From Pseudomonadota bacterium (GTDB lineage: Bacteria; Pseudomonadota; Alphaproteobacteria; Rhizobiales; Xanthobacteraceae): 64,000 nt of DNA. The stretch is from contig JAEYAU010000186.1 of the NCBI GenBank assembly GCA_023404705.1, positions 8,314-72,313 of the forward strand, read 5' to 3'. A program made the translations under genes and the position numbers. Position 1 is the first letter of the stretch. Each line of letters opens with the position of its first letter. Below, piece by piece: positions 48,578-59,451 of the stretch. A model generated the notes under the pieces. That model searched no databases. It was not told the DNA's origin and saw only the letters and a program-made list of their open reading frames with translations.

Positions 48578-50881
48578 ATGTTTGCTCCGCAACGACGCAA
48601 TCGGCAGGACGAGCGTGTACCGGGCGATATCTACATATCGCTCGTCGACTCCCTGTTCGACAACTTCACGTCGATGCTGGCGGGCGCGATCTGCGCCACG
48701 ATCGCGGCGATGCTCACCGCATGGAAAGCCGGCGATCCGCTGCTCTGGGCGAGCGCCTTCGGCATTCTGGTGGTCGGCGTCGCGCGTTCGCTGCACATGC
48801 GGGCCTATGCGCGCGGCGACAAGCCGGCGACGCTCGAGGCCGCGCAGGCCAGCGAGCTGCGCTATGCGATCGGTGCCGGCGCCTATGCGTCGATGCTCGG
48901 TGCCTGGAGCTTCCTCGGCATCGCGCTGACCAGCGATCCGGTCATTCACCTGCTCTGCGCTTCGGTGACGATCGGCTACACGGCCGGCGGCGCCGGCCGC
49001 AACAGCGGACGCCCGCACATCGTGCTGCTGCAGATCGTGTGTGCCTGCGGGCCGCTCGCGATCGCGCTGATGGTCAACAGCAGCGTCTACTACGTCGCGC
49101 TCGGCATCCTCATCATCCTGTTCTTCATGGGGCTGAGGCGGATCTCCTACAGCCTTCACGAAACCAACCTGAAGGCGTTGGTCGCCTCGCGCGACATCCG
49201 CTCGCTTGCCATGCGCTTCGATACCGCGCTGAACAACATGCCGCATGGCCTGTGCATGTTCGACGCATCGGGCCATGTGGTCGTGTCCAACAAGCGGCTC
49301 ACCGAGCTGTTCGGGGTCGCGCGCGACATCGCGCAGCGCGGCATCACGGCGCGCGAGCTGCTGCAGGAATGCGCCGATGCCGGCGCGATCTCGGCCGCGA
49401 GCGTCGAGCGCTTCGCGGCGCATTTCGAGAGCCACCTCTCGGGCCGCGGCGGCGCCGATCCGGTGATCGAGATCCAGGGCGGACGCACGCTCGCGCTCAC
49501 CTTCCAGCCGATGGAGAACGGCGGCTCGGTTGTGCTCGTCGAGGACATCACGGAACGCCGCAACGCCGAGGCCAAGATCAACCATATGGCGCGGTTCGAT
49601 GCGGTGACGGGCCTGCCGAACCGCACCTTTTTCCGCGACCAGATCGACCGCGCTCTCGCGATCACACGGCTCAACGGTCAGTCCTGCGCGGTGCTGTTCA
49701 TCGATCTCGACGACTTCAAGCAGATCAACGATACGCTTGGCCATCCCTGCGGCGACCAGCTCCTGTGCGCCGTGGCGGATCGCCTGCGGCGCATCGTGCG
49801 CGACTCCGACGTGGTGGCGCGCTTCGGCGGCGACGAGTTCGTCGTGTTCCAGTCGCCGATCAAGAGCCCGGACGACGCCTCGTCGATGGCGAGCCGCATC
49901 GTCGGCGAGCTCGGCCAGCCCTACGAGATCGAAGGCCATCATGTGGTGATCGGCGCCAGCGTCGGTATCGCGCTGGTCCCGGATGAGTCGATCGGCGCCG
50001 ACCACCTCTTGAAGAACGCCGACATGGCGCTCTATCGCGCGAAGTCGGACGGCCGTAGCACGTGGCGCTTCTTCGAGCCCGACATGGCCGTGAAAGCGCA
50101 GGCGCGCCGCAGCCTCGAGCTCGATCTGCGCAATGCGCTGGCGAACGAGTCCTTCCAGGTCTTCTACCAGCCGCTGGTCAACGTGAAGACCATGCGCATC
50201 TCGACCTGCGAGGCGCTGCTGCGCTGGCCGCATCCCGAGCGCGGCATGATCTCGCCGGCCGAGTTCATCCCGATCGCCGAGGAGATGGGGCTGATCGTCG
50301 ACATGGGCCGCTGGGTGCTGCGTCAGGCGTGCCTGGAATGCATCAAGTGGCCGACCGCAGCGCGCGTCGCCGTCAATCTCTCGACCATCCAGTTCCGCCG
50401 CGGCGACGTGGTCGCCGATGTGCGCGAGGCGCTCGACGCCTCTGGCCTACCGGCCGACCGGCTCGAGCTCGAGATCACCGAATCGGTGCTGTTGCAGGAC
50501 ACGCAGGCGACCCGTGCGGCGCTGCAGCAGCTGCGCGACATGGGCGTGCGCATCTCGCTCGACGATTTCGGCACCGGCTATTCGAGCCTGAGCTATCTGC
50601 ACAGCTTCCCGCTCAACAAGGTCAAGATCGACCGCTCCTTCCTCAAGGGCCTCGCGGCCGGCGGCCAGCCGATGACGCTTCTGCGCGGCGTGGCGCGGCT
50701 CTCCGCCGAGCTCGGCATGTCGGTGGTGATCGAAGGCGTGGAGACCGAGGAGCAGCTCGCGCTCATCGCGGCCGAGAACTGCATCGACGAGGTGCAGGGC
50801 TATCTGTTCAGCCCGCCCGTCCCGGGGCGCCAGCTGCGCACGCTGCTGCAGGCCGTGACCCCGGTGCGCAAGGTCGCTTGA
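48578..50881 (+). CDS. Membrane GGDEF/EAL protein with PAS domain
   Basis: 767-aa second c-di-GMP enzyme of the window. The N-terminal membrane sensor (about 30-200) has five or six helices (MLAGAICATIAAMLTAW, LLWASAFGILVVGVA, VYYVALGILIILFFMGL). Then a PAS domain (about 215-330), GGDEF with RFGGDEF near 416, and EAL with CEALLRW near 544 plus NLSTIQF, DDFGTGYSS and IEGVETEEQ. Both motifs are complete. It shares the PAS-GGDEF-EAL layout of the protein at 13945 but has a different sensor. No Shine-Dalgarno sequence before ATG 48578. Only other feature nearby is the FeeM-type gene downstream. Confidence 0.92.
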   Translation: MFAPQRRNRQDERVPGDIYISLVDSLFDNFTSMLAGAICATIAAMLTAWKAGDPLLWASAFGILVVGVARSLHMRAYARGDKPATLEAAQASELRYAIGAGAYASMLGAWSFLGIALTSDPVIHLLCASVTIGYTAGGAGRNSGRPHIVLLQIVCACGPLAIALMVNSSVYYVALGILIILFFMGLRRISYSLHETNLKALVASRDIRSLAMRFDTALNNMPHGLCMFDASGHVVVSNKRLTELFGVARDIAQRGITARELLQECADAGAISAASVERFAAHFESHLSGRGGADPVIEIQGGRTLALTFQPMENGGSVVLVEDITERRNAEAKINHMARFDAVTGLPNRTFFRDQIDRALAITRLNGQSCAVLFIDLDDFKQINDTLGHPCGDQLLCAVADRLRRIVRDSDVVARFGGDEFVVFQSPIKSPDDASSMASRIVGELGQPYEIEGHHVVIGASVGIALVPDESIGADHLLKNADMALYRAKSDGRSTWRFFEPDMAVKAQARRSLELDLRNALANESFQVFYQPLVNVKTMRISTCEALLRWPHPERGMISPAEFIPIAEEMGLIVDMGRWVLRQACLECIKWPTAARVAVNLSTIQFRRGDVVADVREALDASGLPADRLELEITESVLLQDTQATRAALQQLRDMGVRISLDDFGTGYSSLSYLHSFPLNKVKIDRSFLKGLAAGGQPMTLLRGVARLSAELGMSVVIEGVETEEQLALIAAENCIDEVQGYLFSPPVPGRQLRTLLQAVTPVRKVA

Positions 50882-51241
50882 CCGTCCCTGGCAGCCGCAG
50901 CGGCGCCTGAAACATCCCGCACGTAATTCTGCTCGCGCCGGCGACGTCGCGCGACCGACCAATTCCAACGCTTGATCCGACGTGCGTGCCGCTCGCTATC
51001 GGGCCGTGAGCACGGCTGTTTCGCCTACGCGCGGTTGTGACGCTGGTTGCGGAGATTGTATCTCGCGCCCGCGCCACCACCGGGAAACGTGAAGGAATCC
51101 GGGGGCTTGGGCGGTTTGCCCGCGCTGCGTTAATTAACCTTAAATAAGTGTAAGTAGTTTAAACGCTTGGAGATTTATTAACGACCCATTAACCTCCGAT
51201 GGTAGCCGGACGGGGTGGAGTAGGCCGGTAGGAGGTTGTTA
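50882..51241. other. 360-bp intergenic region with A/T-rich end
   Basis: No gene seen. The last 110 bp are markedly A/T-rich and hold several TTAA words (51130-51143 and 51178-51193), which suggests a CtrA-controlled promoter for the FeeM-type gene. Confidence 0.6.
51178..51193 (+). promoter_or_regulatory. CtrA box (TTAA-N7-TTAAC)
   Basis: TTAA at 51178-51181, seven bases, TTAAC at 51189-51193: the full consensus for the cell-cycle regulator CtrA. It ends 48 nt before the FeeM-type start. A second, imperfect pair TTAA-N6-TTAA lies at 51130-51143. Confidence 0.65.
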
Positions 51242-51982
51242 ATGCACGCGGTGGCGCTTGCGGCGTCGAGTTTTTCGGAGCGCGGTTGGGAGTTACTGGA
51301 TCGGGTCGACTATCGGCTTGCTCGCTCGGAAGAAGAAAAAGAAGCCATCTATCGACTCCGCTACGAAGCTTATTTGCGCGAAGGCGCAATCGCGCCGAAT
51401 TTCCTGAAGGCGCTGTCGGACCGTTTCGACGATTCTGAGAACTCCTGGCTCTTCGGTCTCTATATCGACGACAAGCTCGCGACCTCCATCCGCGTGCACG
51501 TCGCGTCGCCCGAGCATCCACATTCGCCGGCCGTCGATGCGTTCCCGGAATTCCTCGAGCCGGAGCTCGAACAGGGCAAGGTCATCGTCGATCCGAACCG
51601 TTTCGTCGCCGATGCCGAGATGTCGCGGCTTTATCCGGCGCTCTGCTATCTGACGGTGCGGCTCGGCTACGTGGCCTGCGGACACTTCAACGCGGATCTC
51701 GGCGTCGCCACGGCGCGCAAGGAACACCAGGCGTTCTATCGCCGCGTGCTGCGTCTCGCGCCCGTCTGCGAGCCGCGTCCCTATCCGACGCTGGTGAAGC
51801 CGCTGGCGCTCATGACCACGCACTATCCGTCCGTGAAGGACCCGATCCTGCAGAACTATCCGTTCTTCCGCTCCACCTTCTTCGAGCGCCGCAAGTTGTT
51901 CGAGCGGCCGTTGGATGCGCAGGTGCTGCCGCTCGCACCGGAGCCCGCGAACGTCAACCGGGTCGCGCTGGCGAGCTACTGA
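51242..51982 (+). CDS. N-acyl amino acid synthase FeeM-type / LuxI-fold acyltransferase
   Basis: 246-aa GNAT/LuxI-fold protein of the FeeM group, which joins an acyl chain from acyl-ACP to an amino acid (family knowledge). Core features: RSEEEKEAIYRLRYEAYLRE (start of the LuxI-like fold), WLFGLYIDDKLATSIRVHV, VIVDPNRFVADAEMSRLYP (acyl-transfer core) and the strand CGHFNADLGVATARKEHQAF. The amine acceptor is unknown. ATG 51242 has GGAGG at 51231-51235 with a 6-nt spacer. A CtrA box upstream suggests cell-cycle or differentiation control. It is a single-gene unit. Confidence 0.8.
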   Translation: MHAVALAASSFSERGWELLDRVDYRLARSEEEKEAIYRLRYEAYLREGAIAPNFLKALSDRFDDSENSWLFGLYIDDKLATSIRVHVASPEHPHSPAVDAFPEFLEPELEQGKVIVDPNRFVADAEMSRLYPALCYLTVRLGYVACGHFNADLGVATARKEHQAFYRRVLRLAPVCEPRPYPTLVKPLALMTTHYPSVKDPILQNYPFFRSTFFERRKLFERPLDAQVLPLAPEPANVNRVALASY

Positions 51983-52034
51983 GCGTCCGCTTCATACGAT
52001 TGACCGCGGCTCGTGCGCGCTCTAGCAGAGCGTG

Positions 52035-53099
52035 ATGAGCCGCGTTCCTGTCTCTGCCATTCAATCTCTCATCACGGATGCGCTGGTCGTTGCGGGTCTC
52101 CCACGCGACGATGCAGCGCGTTGTGCGGAGCTGATGAGCGAAGCCGATCTCACCGGCTTCGACGCGCACGGCATTTTTCGGCTGCCGCAATACATTCGGC
52201 GCCTGCGCGCGGGCGGCTTCAACCCACGCCCGGACATCCGGGTGACACGCACCGCGCCCGCCACTGCGTTGGTCGACGGCGACAACGGCATGGGTCATCT
52301 GGTGATGAGCCGCGCAGTCGAGACCGCGGTCGCGGCCGCGCGCGAGACCGGTGTCGCCTGGGTCGGTATCCGCCGCTCGAACCACGCCGGACCCGCCGGC
52401 ATGTATGCGGCGATGCCGGTGGAGCACGGCATGGTCGGGCTCTATGCAGCAGTCGCCAATGCCAACCACATGGCAGTCTGGGGCGGCGCCGAGCCGCTGC
52501 TCGGGACCAACCCGCTGGCGATCGGCGTGCCCTCGGGGGCGGGACCGGTGGTGCTCGATATGGCGACCACCGTGGTCTCCTACGGCACGATCAAGACGCA
52601 TGCCCTCAACGACAAGCCGCTGCCGGAAGGCTGGATGGTCAACACGACGACCGGCGAGCCGATCACCGATGCGAAGCGCAGCAACGAGGGCCTGCTGTTG
52701 CCGATCGGCGGCTACAAGGGCAGCGGGCTCGCCGTGATGCTCGGCCTGATCGCGGGCACGCTCAACGGCGCCGCCTTCGGGCGCGACGTGGTGGACTTCA
52801 ACGCGGACGATGGGAGCGAGACCAATACGGGGCATTTCATCGTGGCGCTCGACATCGCGCGGTTCATTCCGCTCGCGGCGTTCACGGCCGAAGTGGATCG
52901 GCAGCTCGCCGATCTGAAGGGCTCGCAGCGGCTCCCTGGCGTCGCCGAGATCCGCATGCCGGGCGACCGGCGGCGGGAATGCAGGGACGATCGGGCGAGG
53001 AACGGCGTGCCGCTCGCGCCGGCGCTGGTGACGCAGCTGGACAAGCTCGCGGGCGAGCTCGGGATCGAGACGCTCGCGAGGCGCTGTAGGGCGCAATAG
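52035..53099 (+). CDS. Malate/L-lactate/ureidoglycolate-type (Ldh2) dehydrogenase
   Basis: 354-aa NAD(P)-dependent 2-hydroxy acid dehydrogenase of the Ldh2/MDH2 family, which differs from the Rossmann-type lactate dehydrogenases. Family landmarks are SEADLTGFDAHGIFRLPQYI, ALVDGDNGMGHLVM, the catalytic His in RRSNHAGPAGMYA, LLGTNPLAIGVP and PIGGYKGSGLAVMLGLIAG. ATG 52035 (or the GTG directly before it) is the start; the ribosome site is weak. It stands 53 bp from the end of the convergent oxidoreductase pair and may supply the same catabolic pathway. Confidence 0.9.
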   Translation: MSRVPVSAIQSLITDALVVAGLPRDDAARCAELMSEADLTGFDAHGIFRLPQYIRRLRAGGFNPRPDIRVTRTAPATALVDGDNGMGHLVMSRAVETAVAAARETGVAWVGIRRSNHAGPAGMYAAMPVEHGMVGLYAAVANANHMAVWGGAEPLLGTNPLAIGVPSGAGPVVLDMATTVVSYGTIKTHALNDKPLPEGWMVNTTTGEPITDAKRSNEGLLLPIGGYKGSGLAVMLGLIAGTLNGAAFGRDVVDFNADDGSETNTGHFIVALDIARFIPLAAFTAEVDRQLADLKGSQRLPGVAEIRMPGDRRRECRDDRARNGVPLAPALVTQLDKLAGELGIETLARRCRAQ

Positions 53100-53152
53100 C
53101 CGCAAAGCGGCGTATTGCGCCGCGGTTCACCGGCGCAATACTACGAGAGATC

Positions 53153-54280
53153 TCACGCCACTTTCTTCAGCGCCGCGGCATGCTCTTCCGGACTGAGCGG
53201 CAGCTTCACGGGTTGCTTGAGCTTCGCGGACAGGTCGAGCGCCTTGGTGAGCATCAGGTTGCGGTGCGCCTCGCGCGCGGTGGCGGCGGGCGTCGTGAGG
53301 CCGAGCGAGACGCGGTTGAGCCAGGACTCGGTCTCCTCGCGCATCGGGCCGCGCAGCTCGCCGAGCGCCATGTCGCCGGGCGGATAGCTGCCGAGGAAAT
53401 CGACCAAGCGCGAACTGTCCGGCGCATAGCCTTCGGCCTGCGGCTTCGACACCGCCATGACGATGTCACGATGGGTGTCGTCGATCGTGAGCACGCCGTC
53501 GGTGCCCGTGATGCCGACCTCGAGGCTGTAGACCGCGCCCGGCCAGGTCACGGGCAGGGCCCACGAGATGTTGAGGTGATAGACGCTGCCGTCCGAGAAC
53601 ATGATCATGCCGGCGGTGGCGTCGATGCCCTTGTATTGCGGGCCCAGCACCTTGTCGATCGAGCGCGCATAGCATTCGACAGGCGTCTTCGCTTCCATGT
53701 ACCACATGACGATATCGAGGGCGTGCGTCCCTGATATCACCATGGGTGAGATCGTGCTCGGATCGTCAGTGCGCTTGTAGTTGTCGATGGCGACGAGGCG
53801 ATTCATGAAGGCGCGCGAGGTGACGAGCGTGACGTCTCCGAGCGCGCCGGTGCGCACCTTCTCCTTCGCGGTGAGCCAGCGGCGGCGGAAGCGCTGGGTG
53901 TAGCCGACGACGGCATCGAGCTTCGCGGACTCGATGGCGGCGAGCACCTTCTCGGATTGCGCGAGGTCGGTCGCGAGCGGCTTCTCGATCAGCATCGGCA
54001 CGCCGCGCTCGACCGCCGCCATGATCGGATCGACGTGCAGATGCTCGTCGGTCGCGATGATGACGCAGTTCACTTCCGGCCGGCGCAGCAACTCGCGATG
54101 GCTGTTGGTGACGAAGTCGGCGCCGATCCGGTGCGCGACGTCGCCCGCCCGGTTCTCGTTCTTCTCGGCGATCCCGATCCATTCGACGGCCGGATGGCGC
54201 GCCGCCACCTCGCCTCGGAACAGGCCGACGCGGCCGCCGCCGACGATCGCCAGGCCGAGGCCCTTAGCTGACTTTTTCAT
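53153..54280 (-). CDS. Gfo/Idh/MocA-family oxidoreductase (second of pair)
   Basis: 375-aa NAD(P)-dependent oxidoreductase. N-terminal Rossmann domain GLGLAIVGGGRVGLFRGEVA and the E-K-P motif in VPMLIEKPLATDLAQSEKVL; then the substrate domain with VISGTHALDIVMWYMEAKTP, whose His is in the usual catalytic position. Substrate is probably a sugar, cyclitol or related polyol (family inference). ATG 54280 overlaps the end of the upstream paralogue by 17 bp, so both are one operon on the minus strand. Confidence 0.88.
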   Translation of the reverse strand: MKKSAKGLGLAIVGGGRVGLFRGEVAARHPAVEWIGIAEKNENRAGDVAHRIGADFVTNSHRELLRRPEVNCVIIATDEHLHVDPIMAAVERGVPMLIEKPLATDLAQSEKVLAAIESAKLDAVVGYTQRFRRRWLTAKEKVRTGALGDVTLVTSRAFMNRLVAIDNYKRTDDPSTISPMVISGTHALDIVMWYMEAKTPVECYARSIDKVLGPQYKGIDATAGMIMFSDGSVYHLNISWALPVTWPGAVYSLEVGITGTDGVLTIDDTHRDIVMAVSKPQAEGYAPDSSRLVDFLGSYPPGDMALGELRGPMREETESWLNRVSLGLTTPAATAREAHRNLMLTKALDLSAKLKQPVKLPLSPEEHAAALKKVA

Positions 54281-55352
54281 GGATCTTCCCGAACAGGTCC
54301 GCGACCGCCGCGAGCGACTCGTTGGTGAGCGGCAGATCGATCGGCTCATTGCGCTCCGCGGAAAGGTCCGCGGCCGTATAGGTCTCCATCACCATGCGGG
54401 CGTGCTCGGGCCGCACCATCACGGGGCGGTCGAGCAGGCAGCATTCGAGGAAATGGATGGTCTCGGGGCCCATCTGGCCGGCGAACACGTGATCCACTTG
54501 CTCGCCCGGCATGGTGGACATCGGATAGCGCGTGCCGTCCTGCACGGTGTTGAGCCAGTGGTCACGGTGGGTGTCGTCGAGCATCAGCGCGCCTTCGGTG
54601 CCCGTGATCTCGATCCAGGTGGTGCAAAAGTTCGGATAGCTCGGCGGCAGGTTCCAGCCGCCGCCGATCATCACCACGGTGCCGTTGTCCATGGTGACGG
54701 TGCTCCACATGCAGTCGTAGGAGCCATTCACGTCCTTCATGTAGCCGTAGGCGCCCTGCGTATAGATGCGCACGGGCTTGGCGGGCTCGAGCATCCAAAA
54801 CACGAAATCGAGGTCGTGCGTCGACTCCATCGCGGCCGGCGAGAGCTTCACGCGCGAGGCGATCTTCTTGCCGAGGCTGCGCGAGAGATGGCGGCTGACC
54901 ATCACGCTCACGGGCTTGCCGATGGTGCCGTCCGTGATCTTCTTCTTGGCGTAGGCGATCTTCGGGTTGAAGCGCTGCGAATAGCCGATGGTAAATTTCA
55001 GATTGGCGCGGCGCGCCAGCGTGATCAGCTCGTCGGCCTCCCACAGCGCCATGGCGATCGGCTTCTCGAGCAGCACATGCTTGCCGGCCTTGAGGCAGTC
55101 GCGCGCGATCGGATAATGGGTCTGTTCCGGCGTGGTGCAGACGTAGACCACTGAGATGTTCGGATTACGGATGATGTCCTGGTAGTCGAGCGTCGCAGTT
55201 GCGGGCCTGGTCAGCGCCTTCACCTCGGCGAGGCGGTCCGGGCGGATCTCGCAGATGTGCAGCTTGTCAACCAGCGCGGAGCGCGACAGCGTCTCGGACC
55301 GAATGCCGCCGCACCATCCGGTGCCGATCACCGCCACTTCGACTTGTCTCAC
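54264..55352 (-). CDS. Gfo/Idh/MocA-family oxidoreductase (first of pair)
   Basis: 362-aa paralogue: VEVAVIGTGWCGGIRSETLS Rossmann motif, E-K-P motif in GKHVLLEKPIAMALWEADEL, and substrate-domain helix with SPAAMESTHDLDFVFWMLEP. The start is GTG 55352 because GAGGAG lies 6 nt before it; the longer ATG-initiated frame from 55463 lacks such a site. It heads the minus-strand operon, back to back with the molybdenum hydroxylase operon 270 bp away; the two may share a control region in which I see no clear motif. Confidence 0.88.
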   Translation of the reverse strand: MRQVEVAVIGTGWCGGIRSETLSRSALVDKLHICEIRPDRLAEVKALTRPATATLDYQDIIRNPNISVVYVCTTPEQTHYPIARDCLKAGKHVLLEKPIAMALWEADELITLARRANLKFTIGYSQRFNPKIAYAKKKITDGTIGKPVSVMVSRHLSRSLGKKIASRVKLSPAAMESTHDLDFVFWMLEPAKPVRIYTQGAYGYMKDVNGSYDCMWSTVTMDNGTVVMIGGGWNLPPSYPNFCTTWIEITGTEGALMLDDTHRDHWLNTVQDGTRYPMSTMPGEQVDHVFAGQMGPETIHFLECCLLDRPVMVRPEHARMVMETYTAADLSAERNEPIDLPLTNESLAAVADLFGKIHEKVS

Positions 55353-55622
55353 GGGCGCTCCTCTTGTCTTGTGTTGGGCCGACGCTAACCAGTGCGGCTT
55401 CCGCTCTGCAAATGCTTTTTGCGAATGTCCGGACAGCCGCGACAGGCCGTGCTGCTTTGACATCGCGAAACACGCTGCCGTTGCGGCGCGCAGCTGACGA
55501 CGCGGCGAAGCGCCCGCGCGAATGCGCGTTCCCCGCCCTTGACACTCGCGCCGCGATCCACGCCAATTTGTCCTTCGAAACGAGAGCCGCGGAGTGAGCG
55601 CGGCCCATCAGGGGAGGACGCC

Positions 55623-56455
55623 TTGAAGCCGGCGGCATTCGCCTACGCGAAGGCGCGGTCGCTCGATCATGCGATCGAGCTGCTCGGGGAGGAAGGCGCG
55701 CGCCCGCTCGCGGGCGGACAGAGCCTGATCGCAACGCTGAACATGCGGCTTTCGAGCCCGAGCCTGCTGGTGGATATCAACGGTCTCGACGGGCTGAATC
55801 AAATCGCGGTCCGGGACGGGCGCGTCGAGATCGGTGCGCTTGTGCGCCACGTGCAAGCCGAGCGCTCCTCAGACATCGCCAAGCATGTACCGCTGATCGC
55901 CCGGGCGATGCCGCATATCGGCCATCCCGCGATCCGCAACCGCGGCACGCTCGGCGGTTCCATCGCCTTCGCGGATCCGGCCGCGGAGCTGCCGGCCTGC
56001 CTGCTGGCGCTGGGCGGCGAGGTCGAGATCGCGGGCCCCGAGGGCCGCCGCACGGTGGCGGCCGACGACTTCTTCAAGGATCTGTTCGAGACCGCGTTGG
56101 GGCCGCGCGACGTGCTGACCGCGATCAGCGTGCCCACCGCCACGGGCGAGACGCGCACCGGCTTCGCCGAGCTCGCGCGGCGGCATGGCGACTACGCGAT
56201 GGTGGGGCTCGCCGCCACCGCGCAGGCTGACGGCAAGCGCTTGAAGAACGTGCGCGCGGTCTATTTCGGCGTCGGCGCGACGCCGGTGCGGGCGCGCAAG
56301 GCCGAGGCCGCGCTGATGAACGGGGCGCTCGACGAGGCCGTCGCGGCGCTGGCGCAGGATCTGTCGCCGCATGACGACGTACACGCCACTGCCGCCGTGA
56401 AGCAGCATCTCGCGGGCGTGCTGCTCCGGCGCGTTGAGCAGCAGTTGGAGGCCGC

Positions 56456-56459
<4 letters not shown>
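55623..56459 (+). CDS. Molybdenum hydroxylase FAD-binding subunit (CoxM type)
   Basis: 278-aa medium subunit that carries FAD. Motifs are AGGQSLIATLNMRL (first FAD loop, A-G-G-Q-S-L), IRNRGTLGGSIAFADPAAEL (second FAD loop, T-L-G-G-x-I-A) and a C-terminal domain with FGVGATPVRARKAEAAL. The start is TTG 55623, with GGAGG at 55613-55617 and a 5-nt spacer; the upstream ATG frame has no site. It is the first gene of a CoxMSL operon and overlaps the [2Fe-2S] gene by ATGA. Confidence 0.9.
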
Positions 56460-56931
<472 letters not shown>

Positions 56932-56935
<4 letters not shown>

Positions 56936-59328
56936 AGATCGTGCAGGACATGCCGTCGCCGCTGACCGCGCTCGACCGGCCGAACTCCTATATCGGCCGC
57001 GCGGTGCCGCGGCCGAACCTGGCGCGGCTCACGCAAGGGCGCGGGCAATATGTCAGCGACGTCACGCTGCCGCGCATGGCGCATGTCGCGTTCGCGCGCT
57101 CGCCCTATGCGCATGCGGGCATCAAGCGCATCGACACTGCAAAGGCGAAGGCCGCGCCCGGCGTGATCGCGGTTGTGACCGGGCTCGAGCTCTCCAAGGT
57201 GATGACGCCGTGGGTCGGCGTGCTGACGCATCTCAAGGGGATCAAGTCGGCGCCGCAATATCCGATCGCGGTGGACCGCGCCTGCTGGCGCGGCGAGGCG
57301 GTGTGTGCCGTCGTGGCCCGTACCCGGGCTGAGGCCGAGGACGCGGTCGAGCTGATCGAGATCGACTACGAGGAGCTCACCCCGGTCACGGATCCCGAGA
57401 CCGCGCTCGATGCGGCAACGCCGGTGATCCATCCGGACCTCGGCGACAATCTCACTTTCGAGCGCAAGCACGAGGCCGGCGCGCCGGACCAGGGTTTCGC
57501 CGACGCCGATGAGGTCGTCGAGGCCACGTTCCTGTTTGGCCGCCACACCGGTGTCACCAACGAGCCTCGGGCCGTCGTGGCCGACTGGAATCCCGGCGAG
57601 CAGCGCTTGACCGTCTATCACGGCACCCAGGCGCCGCACATGATGCAGAACCTGTTTGCCAAGCATCTGGATCTCGCGGAGCACCAGGTCCGCGTCATCA
57701 CCAAGGATGTTGGCGGCTCGTTCGGCATCAAAGTGCACACCTATGCGGACGAGATGGCGACGGTGGCGCTCTCGAAGCTGCTCAAGCGGCCGGTCAAGTT
57801 CGTGGCCGACCGCATCGAGAGCTTCGTCACCGACATCCACGCGCGCGACCATCGCGTGAAGGCGAAGATCGGCGTCAAGCGCGACGGCAGCATCACGGCT
57901 TTCGAGATCGACGACCTCACCGGCATCGGACCCTATTCGGTCTATCCGCGCACCAGCGGTATCGAGGCGAACCAGGTCGTCAATCTCGTGGGTGGCCCCT
58001 ACACGTGTCCCAACTATCGTGCGCGGGCGCGCGTCGTGTTCCAGAACAAGAACGTGATGTGCCAATACCGCGCAGTAGGCCATCCGATCGCGACCGCGGT
58101 CACCGAAGGGCTGGTCGATCTTGCCGCGATGAAGATCGGCATGGATCCGGTGGAGATCCGTCGCAAGAACCTGATCCAGGACGATGCGTATCCGTGCTCG
58201 GGCGCGTCCGGCATCAAGTTCGAGCAGCTCTCGCATCATGCCTCGCTCGACAAGATCCTCGCGCTAATGGAGTACGACGCGCTGCGTGCCGAGCAGGCGA
58301 AGCTGCGCGAGAAGAAGATCTATCGCGGTGTTGGGCTGGCTTCGTTCATCGAGGTGACCAACCCGTCGGCCGCGTTCTATGGCGTTGGCGGCGCCAAGAT
58401 CTCCTCGCAGGACGGCGTCACCATCAAGCTCGACGCGCAGGGTGCCATCATATGCCACACGGGCGTGACCGAGCAGGGGCAGGGCGCCGAGGCCGTCATC
58501 GCGCAGGTGGCGGCGAGCGCCTTCGGCGTGTCGATGGACCGCGTACGCGTGGTCACGGGCGACACCGACAACACGCCCTATGGGGGCGGCACCTGGGCGT
58601 CGCGCGCAGCCGGTATCGGCGGCGAAGCCGCGTGGCAGGCCGGCAAGGCACTGCGTCAGAACGTGCTCGCAGTGGCGGGCTCGATCTTGCAGGCCGCGCC
58701 CGAGAGCATGGACATCCGCGACGGCGTCGTGATCGACCGCGAGAGCGGACGCGAACGCATCGGCCTCGACGAGGTGGCGCGCATTGCGTATTTCCGCCCC
58801 GACACGCTGCCGCCGGGCTTCCAGGCCGAGCTGATGGCGACGCGTCATTACGTGCCGCGCGCGTGGCCCTTCGCCTTCACCAACGGCATCCAGGCGAGCT
58901 GGCTCGAGGTCGACGTCGAGACCGGCTTCATCACGCTGCTGAAGCACTGGTGCGTCGAGGACTGCGGCACCGTGATCAATCCGCAGCTCGTGGACGAGCA
59001 GGTGCGCGGCGGCGTCGTGCAGGGACTCGGCGCCGTGCTGTTCGAGCACTGCCTCTATGACGAGCGCGGCCAGCTGCTCAACGGCAACATGGCGGACTAT
59101 CTCGTGCCGATGGCCTGCGAGATGCCGGACATCACGGTCGGTCACGTGGTCTCGCCGACAACGGACTCGGAGCTCGGCGCCAAGGGCGCGGGCGAGGCCG
59201 GCACGGCGGGCGCGCCGGCCTGCGTGATGAATGCCGTCAACGATGCACTGGCGCCGCTCGGCGCCAGGCTGATCACCGAGATGCCGATCACGCCGTCGGT
59301 GGTGCTCAAGGCGCTCGGCCGCGTCTGA
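56932..59328 (+). CDS. Molybdenum hydroxylase catalytic subunit (CoxL/xanthine-dehydrogenase type)
   Basis: 798-aa molybdopterin subunit. N-terminal N-S-Y-I-G-R-A-V-P-R-P-N-L-A-R-L-T-Q-G substrate-domain start, DVGGSFGIKVHTYADEMATV, the active-site loop NVMCQYRAVGHPIATAVTEG (about residue 375), and catalytic Glu in GAKGAGEAGTAGAP (about 753). True CO dehydrogenase has A-Y-x-C-S-F-R in the loop; here it reads C-Q-Y-R-A-V-G, so it hydroxylates some other compound, perhaps an N-heterocycle or an aldehyde. Overlaps coxS by ATGA. The operon includes no obvious maturation (coxDEF) genes. Confidence 0.9.
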
Positions 59329-59451
59329 TATGCGCGTCCGCGCATCCTGATGTGCGAGCGCCGGGCTTGCCGCGCGGCTGTCCGCCTTTCATAACGGCTC
59401 GCGATATCGCGAAGGGGTTGCGGCGTCCGCCGCGGTTGAAGGAGGAATAAG

